From: an uncultured Pelagibacteraceae bacterium
Lineage (GTDB): Bacteria > Pseudomonadota > Alphaproteobacteria > Pelagibacterales > Pelagibacteraceae
Reading direction: 5' to 3'
Length of the DNA stretch: 64,000 nucleotides
Assembly: GCA_902627805.1 (NCBI GenBank)
Contig: CACOKN010000002.1
Coordinates: 124,001-188,000 of the forward strand
Shown here: piece after piece, positions 10,247 to 19,983 of the stretch
Layout of the letters: every line of letters begins with the position of its first letter
How positions within the stretch are numbered: the first letter of the stretch is position 1
The notes under the pieces: generated by a model
Told to the model about the DNA's origin: nothing
The model's database searches: none
What the model saw: the letters and a program-made list of their open reading frames with translations, nothing else
Program-made: the position numbers and the translations under genes

Positions 10247-10927
10247 TTATTTTAAAGTATTAATAAATTGCAATCTGCTGATTGGTTGGTTTAGGTTATT
10301 TGGCTTTAATATTGACTTTTCAAGATAATCACTCAACAATTTAAGACCTGTCAGTAAAGATCCTATATCTACAGTTGAGTTATTTTTTTCTATTAAAAAA
10401 TTAGGTATAATTCTTTTTTCTGTTGATGACTTTAATATATATTGTTTTTGGTCACCGATAATTTTTTTATTAACTATATTCTCAAAAGTTAAGTCATAGC
10501 CTAAAGATTTAAATAGTTCCAACTCCCAAAAGATATAATTTTTTATCCAATCTTTAGAGTTTAATAGAATATAAAATTCTTCTAATAAAGAAAATATCTT
10601 TACATTTTTTTGTGACTCAGCGGTAAGTAATTTAACCAAATTCATAGCTGAGGAAATACAAGTTAATTTTTGATGATTATCAAAATACAGTGGAGATAAA
10701 GCTTCTTGAATCTCTATTTTAAAATAACCCATGCTATTTTCATTTTTAGAATTATAATTTACATATAGTTTATTTCCTATTTGAAGATAGTTCTTGATTT
10801 TTTTTGAAGTTCCACCAAAGATAATGCCACTTACTTTGCCAAAATTTTTAGTATAAATTTCGGATATTAATGAATTTTCATTATATCTATTTTTATTTAA
10901 TAAAAATCCAATATCGTCCCAAATCAT
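10247..10927 (-). CDS. recO: DNA repair protein RecO
   Basis: ORF 226 aa; MIWDDIGFLLNKNRYNENSLISEIYTKNFGKVSGIIFGG N-terminal OB fold; next to rnc. Confidence 0.85.
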   Translation of the reverse strand: MIWDDIGFLLNKNRYNENSLISEIYTKNFGKVSGIIFGGTSKKIKNYLQIGNKLYVNYNSKNENSMGYFKIEIQEALSPLYFDNHQKLTCISSAMNLVKLLTAESQKNVKIFSLLEEFYILLNSKDWIKNYIFWELELFKSLGYDLTFENIVNKKIIGDQKQYILKSSTEKRIIPNFLIEKNNSTVDIGSLLTGLKLLSDYLEKSILKPNNLNQPISRLQFINTLK

Positions 10928-11592
10928 AATTTACTCTGATTTTGTAAGCATTTAATAGCAGCATTTTGTTCAGCATCTTTTTTTGAACTACCTTCTGCTA
11001 AAAAAAACTTAGTATCAATTAATTTCACACCAACTTTAAAAAGGGGTTTATGTCTTGGTCCTGTATTTGAAATAAGTTTATAAATAGGTAATTTCTTAAA
11101 TCTTTTTAAAGAGAATTCTTGTAATTTTGTTTTTGCATCAATTTGAGTTACAATACTATCTTTAATATTTTCTGACCAAAATTCTAAAATAAATTTTTCT
11201 ACAGAATTAAAACCTTTATCTAGATAAATAGATCCTATTAGAGCCTCACAACAATCAGAAACAACTTTATCCTCTATTATATTTTTCTTTTTCTTAATAT
11301 CTAAAGTTAAAATATATTTATCAAGATTAATTTTTTTTGAGATTTGCAAACAGGTTTTCTTATTTACCAACGATGCAAACTTTTTGTCTAATATACCCTC
11401 TTTTTCATTGGGGTAAATTTCCAAAAGTTTTTTTGCAATTACTAATCCTAAAACACGATCTCCTAAAAATTCTAATTTTTCATTATTAATTTCTTTGCTA
11501 TAGCTTTTATGTGTTAATGATCTAACTAACAAATCTTTGTCTTTAAAATAGATCTTAATTTTTTTTTCTAAAGTTTGATAATTAATTTTCAT
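10924..11592 (-). CDS. rnc: Ribonuclease III
   Basis: LEFLGDRVLGLVIAKKLLEIYPNEKEG signature and C-terminal dsRBD (KTKLQEFSLKRFKKLPIY...KKDAEQNAAIKCL). Confidence 0.97.
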   Translation of the reverse strand: MKINYQTLEKKIKIYFKDKDLLVRSLTHKSYSKEINNEKLEFLGDRVLGLVIAKKLLEIYPNEKEGILDKKFASLVNKKTCLQISKKINLDKYILTLDIKKKKNIIEDKVVSDCCEALIGSIYLDKGFNSVEKFILEFWSENIKDSIVTQIDAKTKLQEFSLKRFKKLPIYKLISNTGPRHKPLFKVGVKLIDTKFFLAEGSSKKDAEQNAAIKCLQNQSKL

Positions 11593-12326
11593 TATTTGAT
11601 CTTTTTAAAGAATCTATCAAATCTGATTGATTTGTTCCATTTCCAAAATGAAAAAATACTTCCAATAGATCTATCTGAAGAGAAGAAAATAAATTGAGCT
11701 TTTCCTACAAGATTGTCTTTATGTACATATCCTACGCTTGATAAATATCTACTATCCTTAGAACAATCCCTATTATCTCCTAAATAGAAGTAGTGATCTT
11801 TTGGAACTACAAATCTATCAGAATTTTTAAAAGTATAATCTTTTAAGTAAACAGTTTTATGTTTTTTTCCATTAGGTAAAATTTCCTCAAAGGTAAATAC
11901 ATCAATGTTTCTATTTCCACAGAATATCTTATCACTTTCTGAGATTCTGGATTTTAAAACCTCTGAGTTATTTATATACAAATTTGAGTTAATAAATTGT
12001 ACTTGATCTCCGGGCAAACCAATTAATCTTTTTATATAATCAGTTCTATTATCTGCAGGAGTTTTGAATACAACTACATCTCCCCTTTTCGGCTCACTAA
12101 ACATTAACCTTCCTGTAAAAATAGGTGGACTAAAAGGAAATGAATGTTTGCTATAACCATATGAATATTTAGTTACAAATAACCTGTCTCCAACTAACAG
12201 ATTAGGCTCCATTGATGAAGATGGTATATAAAATGGTTGAAGAAATATCGATCTGATAAAAATAGCAATAATTAAAGCATAAAATACAGTTTTTATGTTT
12301 TCTTTAAAAAAATTTTTATCTAACAT
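11592..12326 (-). CDS. lepB: Signal peptidase I
   Basis: FYIPSSSMEPNLLVGDRLFVTKYSYGYS; KRLIGLPGDQVQF; YFYLGDNRDCSKDSR. Confidence 0.97.
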   Translation of the reverse strand: MLDKNFFKENIKTVFYALIIAIFIRSIFLQPFYIPSSSMEPNLLVGDRLFVTKYSYGYSKHSFPFSPPIFTGRLMFSEPKRGDVVVFKTPADNRTDYIKRLIGLPGDQVQFINSNLYINNSEVLKSRISESDKIFCGNRNIDVFTFEEILPNGKKHKTVYLKDYTFKNSDRFVVPKDHYFYLGDNRDCSKDSRYLSSVGYVHKDNLVGKAQFIFFSSDRSIGSIFSFWKWNKSIRFDRFFKKIK

Positions 12327-12712
12327 TATTTTTTAACTAAAATTGTAAATGCTATTGAATGATCCTTTTCGTCTGATAATGAAAGAAACAAATCATATTT
12401 CTTAATTTTAAATTTTTTTTTTATTATTTTATCAATTTTTTTTGATTTAAAGAAAAAAGGTTTACCCATTTTATCATTTAAGATTTCAATATCTTTAAAG
12501 CTTAAATTGTCTCTTATTCCGGTACCAAATGATTTTGATAGAGCTTCTTTTGCTGCAAATCTTTTTGCAAAAAAACTTGTTCTATTTACTTTATTTTTAG
12601 AAAATTTAAGTTCATTAGGTCCAAAAGTTCTTTTTATAAAGTTTTGATTTTTAATTAAAGGCTGAATTCTTTTATTATTTACTACATCAACGCCAATTCC
12701 TAATATTTTCAT
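12326..12712 (-). CDS. acpS: Holo-[acyl-carrier-protein] synthase
   Basis: MKILGIGVDVVNNKRI; FFAKRFAAKEALSKSFGTGI; FLSLSDEKDHSIAF. Confidence 0.94.
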   Translation of the reverse strand: MKILGIGVDVVNNKRIQPLIKNQNFIKRTFGPNELKFSKNKVNRTSFFAKRFAAKEALSKSFGTGIRDNLSFKDIEILNDKMGKPFFFKSKKIDKIIKKKFKIKKYDLFLSLSDEKDHSIAFTILVKK

Positions 12713-12717
12713 TTCTG

Positions 12718-13434
12718 TTATTTAATAATTTTTTTAAATCTTTTAATTACTTTGGATAAACCAAAAAAGACTGATTCGCCGATTAAATAATGTCCTATAT
12801 TAAATTCTTCTATTTCTTTAAATTTAGTTAAAAGTTTAGTTGTTTTATAATCAAGTCCATGACCAGCATGAACTTCTAAACCAATTTTTTTTGCAATAAT
12901 TGAACATTTTTTAATTCTATCAAGTTCTTTGGAATAATTTTTCCTTAATTTTACTAATCTAGAGAGTTTACCTGTATGAATTTCAATACAATCAGATCCT
13001 AATTTATATGAGGTCTTGATATCATCAATTGATGGATTTATAAATAAACTTGTTCTAATTTTTTTCTTTCTAAATTTTGAAATAATATTTCTGATTTTAT
13101 TTTTATTTTTATCTAAGTCTAAACCTCCTTCTGTGGTAACTTCTTTTCTATTTTCTGGCACTAAACAAATATAATTTGGTTTTATTTTCAATGCTTTTCT
13201 TATCATTTTTGGGTTTGTTGAGATTTCTAAATTAATCAAAATCTTTTTTAGAGAACAAATTTTTTTTGCATCATTATCTTTAATATGTCTTCTATCTTCA
13301 CGAAGATGAATTGTTATTGAGTCAGCACCTGCTTTCTTAACAAATTTAGCTGCAAATATTGGGTCTGGATGTAGTTCACCTCTAGCATTTCTTAGAGTTG
13401 CTATATGATCAATATTTACTCCAAGACGTCTCAC
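12718..13434 (-). CDS. pdxJ: Pyridoxine 5'-phosphate synthase
   Basis: RLGVNIDHIATLRNARGELHPDPI; ITIHLREDRRHI; EVHAGHGLDY. Confidence 0.97.
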   Translation of the reverse strand: MRRLGVNIDHIATLRNARGELHPDPIFAAKFVKKAGADSITIHLREDRRHIKDNDAKKICSLKKILINLEISTNPKMIRKALKIKPNYICLVPENRKEVTTEGGLDLDKNKNKIRNIISKFRKKKIRTSLFINPSIDDIKTSYKLGSDCIEIHTGKLSRLVKLRKNYSKELDRIKKCSIIAKKIGLEVHAGHGLDYKTTKLLTKFKEIEEFNIGHYLIGESVFFGLSKVIKRFKKIIK

Positions 13435-14018
13435 TTCGTGTATCTACTTCCTGGTGTTGAAATTGGGACTAATTTCAACTCATTTGGAATATTATTCTTT
13501 TTATAAGTTGGAACAGAAATTTTAAGGTGTGAAACTATATCTTTTTTTATTTTTAAATTTTTTTTTGATGACCTATCAATAATTGTTGCAAAACCAATTA
13601 ATTTTGCTTTTGAATTTTTAATCAATTTTACACATTCCATGCTTGATTTCCCTGTGGTTATAACATCTTCGATAATTAATACTTTTGATCCTTTTTTAAT
13701 TTGGAAACCTCTTCTTAATTTAAATTTTCCTTTTACTCTTTCACAGAAAATAGTTTCTTTTTTAAGTAGTCTGCCAATTTCATAACCAATTACTATACCA
13801 CCCATTGCCGGTGATAATATTAAGTCGAAGTTTTTAAATTTTTTCTTAATTTTACTAGCTAAAGATTTACATATTTTCTCAGCCTTATGTGGAAAACTTA
13901 ATAGTTTCGCGCATTGAATATATTTTGAAGAGTGTAATCCAGAAGATAAAACAAAATGTCCCTCTAATAACGCATTAGTTTTTCTTAAAATATCTAAGGA
14001 TTTTTTGTGTGAAAGCAT
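13431..14018 (-). CDS. pyrE: Orotate phosphoribosyltransferase
   Basis: EGHFVLSSGLHSSKYIQCA; LSPAMGGIVIGYEIGR; VLIIEDVITTGKSS. Confidence 0.95.
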   Translation of the reverse strand: MLSHKKSLDILRKTNALLEGHFVLSSGLHSSKYIQCAKLLSFPHKAEKICKSLASKIKKKFKNFDLILSPAMGGIVIGYEIGRLLKKETIFCERVKGKFKLRRGFQIKKGSKVLIIEDVITTGKSSMECVKLIKNSKAKLIGFATIIDRSSKKNLKIKKDIVSHLKISVPTYKKNNIPNELKLVPISTPGSRYTK

Positions 14019-15720
14019 TTCTTTTATCTTCGTGTCTAATTATTTTAAATTTTATACCTTTTTGTTTTAGCTCTGCAATAAAATTAGTGAAATTTTTTAA
14101 ATCTCTTATGATTAATTGAAATTTAAAATTTATATAGTTCGGATTTTTACCTGCCATCACAAGATTTGAAATATTCAGTTTATGCAATCCAATTAATGAA
14201 CTAACATTACCAAGCTGACCAGGTTTATCCGGTAAAGAAATCCATAAGGTAGTATTGTACTTTTTTACTCTTTCCTCTTTTTTTTCTCCCTTTTCATGCC
14301 AATAGCGTCTTATAGCTGCCCTTGCTTTTCCTGTTTTTGTTATTGGGATCCAATGCAATGATGGTGAATGATTTTTAGAGGTAATAATTTTAACTCGATC
14401 TCCATTCCTTAAAATAGTTTGGAGTTCACTTTTATTACCATTAATTTCACATCCAATTGCTGTATCTCCTATTTTAGTATGCACGGCGTAAGCGAAATCA
14501 ATTGGAGTAGCATCTTTTGGTAATTTAATAACCGATCCTTTTGGTGTGAAGCAAAAAACATTTTCTTGGAACATTTGTAGTTTTGTATATTCATATGAAT
14601 GTTCTGGATTTTCATTTTTTTCAATGATTTCTACTAAATCTTTTAACCAGTCATATTCTTTCCAAGTTAAAGAATTAAATTTCTCAGAAGATTTATATTG
14701 CCAGTGTGAAGCAATACCTCTTTCAGCAAAATCATGCATTTCTGTTGTTCTAATTTGAATTTCTACGGGTTTTTTATTAGATCCAATTACTGCGGTATGA
14801 ATTGATTTATAACCATTAATTTTAGGTGATGAGATATAATCTTTAAATTTGCCAGGTATACAATTGTATTCTTTATGAATTATCCCTAAAGTTTTGTAAC
14901 AATCATCAATATTTTTTAAAATTATTCTAAATCCAATAATATCTGTTATCTGTTCAAGAGAAACTCGTTTCTTTTGAACTTTTCTCCAAATTGAAAAAGG
15001 TGTTTTGCCTCTTCCATAAATTTTAGATTGTATATTATTGTTATTTAACAAAGTGTTTATTTCATTAGAAAGAGTCTCGAAAATATTTTTTTTGTCAGAT
15101 TTGATCTCATCTAATCTATTTTGAATTAATGTTCTTGCATCATTATTCAAAACCTCAAAAGATAAATCTTCTAGCTCATCACGAATTCGATGCATTCCCA
15201 TTCTATCAGCCAATGGTGCATAAATTTCCATTGTCTCTTGAGCTATTCTTTTTCTTTTATCTTCTTTGGTAATAGCTTTAATCGTTCTCATATTATGTAA
15301 ACGATCTGCAATTTTAACTAACAAAACTCTTATATCTTTTGAAGTAGCTAAAATAAGTTTTCTAAAGTTTTCTGCTTTTGAGTTTGTGGTCGCGGTGTTC
15401 TCAAAAACTGAAATTTTTGTGACACCATCAACTAAATCTGCTACCTCTTCACCAAATTCTCCTTTAATGGTCTCATAAGTAGCATAGGTATCTTCGATTG
15501 TATCATGTAATAAACCAGTAGTAATAGTAGCGCTATCTAATTTAAGATCTGTAAGGATATTTGCAACTTCTATTGGATGCACTGAATATGGGTCACCTGA
15601 AGCTCTCTTTTGATTACTATGTGCTTTGACAGCAAAATCATAAGCTTTGTTTAGTTTTTCAGGGTTTAAAAATTTGTTATAAATCTTTACTTTATTTATT
15701 AAATCTTCAGAATTAAGCAT
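13975..15720 (-). CDS. Bifunctional (p)ppGpp synthetase/hydrolase (Rsh), compact variant
   Basis: HD hydrolase (LLHDTIEDT), synthetase (KFKDYISSPKINGYKSIHTAVIG), TGS (VFCFTPKGSVIKLPKDATPIDFAYAVHTKIGD), C-terminal ACT (WISLPDKPGQLGNVSSLIG); only 581 aa. Confidence 0.94.
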   Translation of the reverse strand: MLNSEDLINKVKIYNKFLNPEKLNKAYDFAVKAHSNQKRASGDPYSVHPIEVANILTDLKLDSATITTGLLHDTIEDTYATYETIKGEFGEEVADLVDGVTKISVFENTATTNSKAENFRKLILATSKDIRVLLVKIADRLHNMRTIKAITKEDKRKRIAQETMEIYAPLADRMGMHRIRDELEDLSFEVLNNDARTLIQNRLDEIKSDKKNIFETLSNEINTLLNNNNIQSKIYGRGKTPFSIWRKVQKKRVSLEQITDIIGFRIILKNIDDCYKTLGIIHKEYNCIPGKFKDYISSPKINGYKSIHTAVIGSNKKPVEIQIRTTEMHDFAERGIASHWQYKSSEKFNSLTWKEYDWLKDLVEIIEKNENPEHSYEYTKLQMFQENVFCFTPKGSVIKLPKDATPIDFAYAVHTKIGDTAIGCEINGNKSELQTILRNGDRVKIITSKNHSPSLHWIPITKTGKARAAIRRYWHEKGEKKEERVKKYNTTLWISLPDKPGQLGNVSSLIGLHKLNISNLVMAGKNPNYINFKFQLIIRDLKNFTNFIAELKQKGIKFKIIRHEDKRNAFTQKILRYFKKN

Positions 15721-15740
15721 TCAAACACTATATCACTAAA

Positions 15741-16253
15741 TTAAATTTGTTTAATAGACCTAATGTCTCTATTTTTTAATGATAATAATAGTTTTTTTAT
15801 GGAATGTTTTGAGACTGGATGTTTCCAAGTTTTATCTATCTCAAATAATGGAAAAAGGACGAAATTTCTTTTGTGCATTCTTGAATGAGGTAGATTTAAT
15901 TCGCCTTTCAATTTTTTTTTATTAAAATCAATTATATCAATATCGCACTCTCTAGGAGCATTTCGAAGTCTTTTCTTACGTCCCAGACTTATTTCAATAG
16001 TTTTACAAATACTCATTAATTTAAAAGGTGATAATTTAGTTAAAACCTTAACTACAATATTATAAAATTTAGGATTGTTATTATCAGGCCAAGACAAACT
16101 CTCATAATAACTTGATGATTTTACTATTATAATATCATTAAGAATTAATTTTGATTTAGCTAATTCAATATTATTGATTTTATTTCCTAGATTAGAACCT
16201 ATACCTAAATAGACAGGACTAACTTGATTTTCTAATATATCTTGCTCTATCAC
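15741..16253 (-). CDS. folK: 2-amino-4-hydroxy-6-hydroxymethyldihydropteridine pyrophosphokinase
   Basis: [51 protein letters not shown]. Confidence 0.92.
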   Translation of the reverse strand: MIEQDILENQVSPVYLGIGSNLGNKINNIELAKSKLILNDIIIVKSSSYYESLSWPDNNNPKFYNIVVKVLTKLSPFKLMSICKTIEISLGRKKRLRNAPRECDIDIIDFNKKKLKGELNLPHSRMHKRNFVLFPLFEIDKTWKHPVSKHSIKKLLLSLKNRDIRSIKQI

Positions 16254-16689
16254 GATTCCAATCTCTTTGTTTTTTTACTGCTCTTTTATCAAATTGTTTT
16301 TTACCTTTGGCTACAGCTAACTCTAATTTTGCTTTTCCTTTTCTAAAATACATTTTTGTAGGTACTATTGTAAGACCATCTCTTTGTATTTTGCCAATTA
16401 GTTTATTGATTTCTCTTTTATTTAATAACAATTTTCTTTCATCGGTTGGATTATGGTTTGAATAACTAGCTTGCTTATAAGATGCAATATGTGAATTTAT
16501 CAAGACTATTTCACCTTTTTTTTCTATTGCATAAGAATCTGCTATGTTTACTTTACCATTACGAATTGATTTTATTTCAGAACCTTTTAAGACGATACCT
16601 GCTTCAAACAAATCCTCAAAAAAATAATTAAAACTAGCTTTTTTATTAAGACAAATTATTTTTAAACCACTATTGGTTTTTTTTTTCAT
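16219..16689 (-). CDS. smpB: SsrA-binding protein
   Basis: [56 protein letters not shown]. Confidence 0.96.
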   Translation of the reverse strand: MKKKTNSGLKIICLNKKASFNYFFEDLFEAGIVLKGSEIKSIRNGKVNIADSYAIEKKGEIVLINSHIASYKQASYSNHNPTDERKLLLNKREINKLIGKIQRDGLTIVPTKMYFRKGKAKLELAVAKGKKQFDKRAVKKQRDWNRDRARYIRKSS

Positions 16690-17570
16690 TAAACTAGTTT
16701 TGCAGAATGAAGTGCTTTTTTGACAATATCCTTAGTTTCAGTTGTCACTTTTACAAGAGGTAGTCTTACATTATCATCACAAAGATTTAACAATTTTGCT
16801 GCATATTTTACTGGGCTTGGGTTGCTTTCAACAAACATCGCATGATGAAGTGGTTGTAAAATCTTATCAAGTTTTTCTGCCTCTTCTATTTCATTATCAT
16901 TTTTAGATTTCGATAATTTTTGAAAATCAGAGCAAAGTTTTGGAGCTATATTTGCAGTAACACTTATTGCTCCTACTCCACCTCTTTTATTAAATTCTAA
17001 AGCATTATCATCATTACCCGTTAATTGGATGAACTCTTTTCCCATTTTGTTTAAAGATTGATCTACTCTATCTAAATCTCCAGTAGCATCTTTAACACCA
17101 ATTATGTTTTTTAATTCGAACAATCGAGCCATTGTGTCAACTGACATGTCAATAACAGATCTACCAGGTATATTGTAAATCAATATTGGAATTCCACATT
17201 TATCATTTATTGCTTTGTAATGTTGATACAAGCCTTCTTGTGTTGGTTTATTATAATATGGAGTAACAATGAGAGCACCGTTTGCGCCAATTTTTTCTGC
17301 ATGAGTTGTAAGTGAAATGGCCTCCTCAGTAGAGTTCGATCCTGTACCTGCAAAAACTGGCAATTTTCCATTACTTTCTTTTACACATAACTCAATCACT
17401 CTTTCATGTTCGTTATGACTTAAAGTTGGTGACTCACCAGTTGTTCCTGCTGGAACTAATCCATTTGTCCCATTTTGGATATGAAAATGAATTAAATTAA
17501 TATATGCCTCATCATCAAGCTTATCATTTTTAAACGGGGTGACTAAAGCAACATTTGATCCTTTAAACAT
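16689..17570 (-). CDS. dapA: 4-hydroxy-tetrahydrodipicolinate synthase
   Basis: [52 protein letters not shown]. Confidence 0.97.
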   Translation of the reverse strand: MFKGSNVALVTPFKNDKLDDEAYINLIHFHIQNGTNGLVPAGTTGESPTLSHNEHERVIELCVKESNGKLPVFAGTGSNSTEEAISLTTHAEKIGANGALIVTPYYNKPTQEGLYQHYKAINDKCGIPILIYNIPGRSVIDMSVDTMARLFELKNIIGVKDATGDLDRVDQSLNKMGKEFIQLTGNDDNALEFNKRGGVGAISVTANIAPKLCSDFQKLSKSKNDNEIEEAEKLDKILQPLHHAMFVESNPSPVKYAAKLLNLCDDNVRLPLVKVTTETKDIVKKALHSAKLV

Positions 17571-17613
17571 AAATACTTATAACATACATTGAAGATTCAT
17601 ATAGTAAAAGATT

Positions 17614-19824
17614 ATGATTAAAAAAATCTTATTTTGGATAGTATTGATTAATTTATTCGGTTTACTCACTATAACTCAATCTGACATAATCCCATTAAAA
17701 AAACCAATGCAATCTGAGGAGCTAACCCAAAAAAAATTATTAATAGATGTGCTAAAACCTTTGCCTAAACCAATACCAAAAATAGCAAACGAAGAGATAG
17801 AAAAAAAAGTTAAATCTAAAGCTGAAAAAAAGATAAGTGGTCTAATACTTCCTAAAAAAAAACCTTTAATCGCTGGGACAAAAAAAACAACAGAGATAAA
17901 AATATCAAAATATTATCGTAAAAAAGATTTTGCATTAGCGAAAAAAGCAATTTCTGAAATGAAAAAAGCTAGATGGACAGATGCAATAAAAACAGCCAAA
18001 AGAGCTAAAGATAAATCTATATATGATTTTATTCAATGGAGACATTTGCTTACAAAAGGAAATCAGGCTTCTTATTATGATTACAAAACCTTTATAGACA
18101 CAAATGAGGATTATCCTAGAATAGGACGAATAAAATATTTAGCTGAGCATAAACTTTCTACAGAAAAAGTTAGTCCAAAAAAAATTATAGACTGGTTTGG
18201 GCCCGCAGAACCTTTGAGTGGTTTCGGTAAAATGATATTAGGTGAAAGTCTTATTCTTAATGGTAATAAAGAAAAAGGAATAGGATTTATTAAAGAAGGC
18301 TGGATATCAGCTGAATTATCTAAAACAGATTTAAGATTTTATCGCAAAAAATTTAAGAAATACCTCAATGCAGATGATTATATTAAGCGTGCAGAATATC
18401 TTGCCTGGAATAACAAATACTGGGATTTAAAACGATTGTTAAGATATTTACCCAAAGATTATGAGCTATTATATACAGCTAGACAACTATTAATGAGTAA
18501 ATCTTATGGTGTCGATAATGCTATTTCTAAAGTTCCCCCTAATCTTAAAAATGATGCTGGTTTAAATTATGATAGATTAAAATGGAGAAGAAAAAGAGGA
18601 AGAGTTGATAGCTCTGTAGAAATTCTTTTAAAGATAAAAAACACAAAAGATTATTTGGTACGTCCGGATAAATGGTGGATAGAAAGAGAAATAATTTCTA
18701 GATCATTAATATATAAAAAAAAATATGAATTAGCTTATAAGATTGCTAGTAACCATGGAATGACTGAAGGAGCTGAATTTGCTGCAGCTGAGTGGATGAG
18801 TGGTTGGATAGCCCTGAGTTTTTTAGATGATCCTGTATTAGCCAAAGAACATTTTGAAAATTTTTATAACAATGTAGGATATCCTATTAGCACAGCTAGA
18901 GGTGCTTATTGGCTTGGTAAAACCTATAAAAAGCTTGGTGATAAAGATTTATCTTACAAATGGTTTAAAGAAGCATCAAATTATTTAACTACTTATTACG
19001 GTCAATTAGCGTTTATGGAAATAAGCCCAAATGAAAAATTTGAACTCTCAAAAGATATGATTATCCAAAAGGAATATCGCAATTATTTTTTTAAGAAAGA
19101 CCTAGTTAAATTAATTTATTTATTAGATGAATTAGATGAAGATAAATATACTAAACACATATTAAGACATTTAGCTAATGATGATGTTAGTAGTGGTAGT
19201 GAAGTCTTGGCTGCTGAACTTGCAACAAATATAGAACGTTTTGATTTTGCAATTCAAATTTCTAAAATAGCTTCATATGAAAAAAGATTTCATAATAAAT
19301 ACAACTACCCAATTATAAGTACACCAAAATATATTAACGGAAGAAAAATTCCTGATAACGCTTTTATTCTCTCAATCATAAGACAAGAAAGTGAATTTGA
19401 TTTAAGTGCAAATAGTCATGCTGGTGCCAAAGGTTTAATGCAACTCATGCCTTACACAGCTAAACTAGTTGCCAAACAGGCAAAACTTCCCTACTCAAAA
19501 TCTCGACTAACTACTGATGCTGAATATAATATTAATTTGGGATCTCATTATATTGCTGGGCTCATACTAGAATATGATGGCGCTTATCCTTTTGCTGTAG
19601 CCGCTTACAATGCTGGGCCAAAAAGAGTAAGATACTGGAAAAAAATAAACAAAAATCCGCAAAAAAATCAAATTGATTATATCGATTGGATTGAATTAAT
19701 TAAATTTAAAGAAACTAGAAATTACGTCCAAAGAGTTTTGGAAAATTATAATGTTTACAGGTATGTGCTTGAGCAAAGACCTATTGGAATGAAGGATTTT
19801 TTTAAGAACAATCCCTTATTTTAA
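17614..19824 (+). CDS. slt: Soluble lytic murein transglycosylase
   Basis: C-terminal SLT domain ILSIIRQESEFDLSANSHAGAKGLMQLMPYTAK, AAYNAGPKRVRYW; superhelical middle; Lys/Pro-rich N-terminus. Confidence 0.9.
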   Translation: MIKKILFWIVLINLFGLLTITQSDIIPLKKPMQSEELTQKKLLIDVLKPLPKPIPKIANEEIEKKVKSKAEKKISGLILPKKKPLIAGTKKTTEIKISKYYRKKDFALAKKAISEMKKARWTDAIKTAKRAKDKSIYDFIQWRHLLTKGNQASYYDYKTFIDTNEDYPRIGRIKYLAEHKLSTEKVSPKKIIDWFGPAEPLSGFGKMILGESLILNGNKEKGIGFIKEGWISAELSKTDLRFYRKKFKKYLNADDYIKRAEYLAWNNKYWDLKRLLRYLPKDYELLYTARQLLMSKSYGVDNAISKVPPNLKNDAGLNYDRLKWRRKRGRVDSSVEILLKIKNTKDYLVRPDKWWIEREIISRSLIYKKKYELAYKIASNHGMTEGAEFAAAEWMSGWIALSFLDDPVLAKEHFENFYNNVGYPISTARGAYWLGKTYKKLGDKDLSYKWFKEASNYLTTYYGQLAFMEISPNEKFELSKDMIIQKEYRNYFFKKDLVKLIYLLDELDEDKYTKHILRHLANDDVSSGSEVLAAELATNIERFDFAIQISKIASYEKRFHNKYNYPIISTPKYINGRKIPDNAFILSIIRQESEFDLSANSHAGAKGLMQLMPYTAKLVAKQAKLPYSKSRLTTDAEYNINLGSHYIAGLILEYDGAYPFAVAAYNAGPKRVRYWKKINKNPQKNQIDYIDWIELIKFKETRNYVQRVLENYNVYRYVLEQRPIGMKDFFKNNPLF

Positions 19825-19827
19825 AGA

Positions 19828-19919
19828 TGGCGGAAGAGGAGGGATTCGAACCCTCGGTACAAGTTTCCTCGCACGGTCATTTAGCAAACGACTGGTTTAA
19901 GCCTCTCACCCACTCTTCC
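19828..19919 (-). tRNA. tRNA-Ser (anticodon GCU), CCA encoded
   Basis: Reverse complement GGAAGAGTGGGTGAGAGGCTTAAACCAGTCGTTTGCTAAATGACC...GGTTCGAATCCCTCCTCTTCCGCCA; 7-bp acceptor stem GGAAGAG/CTCTTCC, long variable arm, anticodon GCT. Confidence 0.96.
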
Positions 19920-19942
19920 AAGAAATTTGTCGCTTTTGATTG

Positions 19943-19980
19943 TATTGAATAATCGATATTAATAAAGTAATTATTCAATA
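19943..19980. promoter_or_regulatory. 11-bp perfect inverted repeat just upstream of soxB
   Basis: TATTGAATAAT (19943-19953) and ATTATTCAATA (19970-19980) are exact reverse complements separated by 16 nt; the soxB ATG is at 19984. Confidence 0.6.
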
Positions 19981-19983
19981 ATT

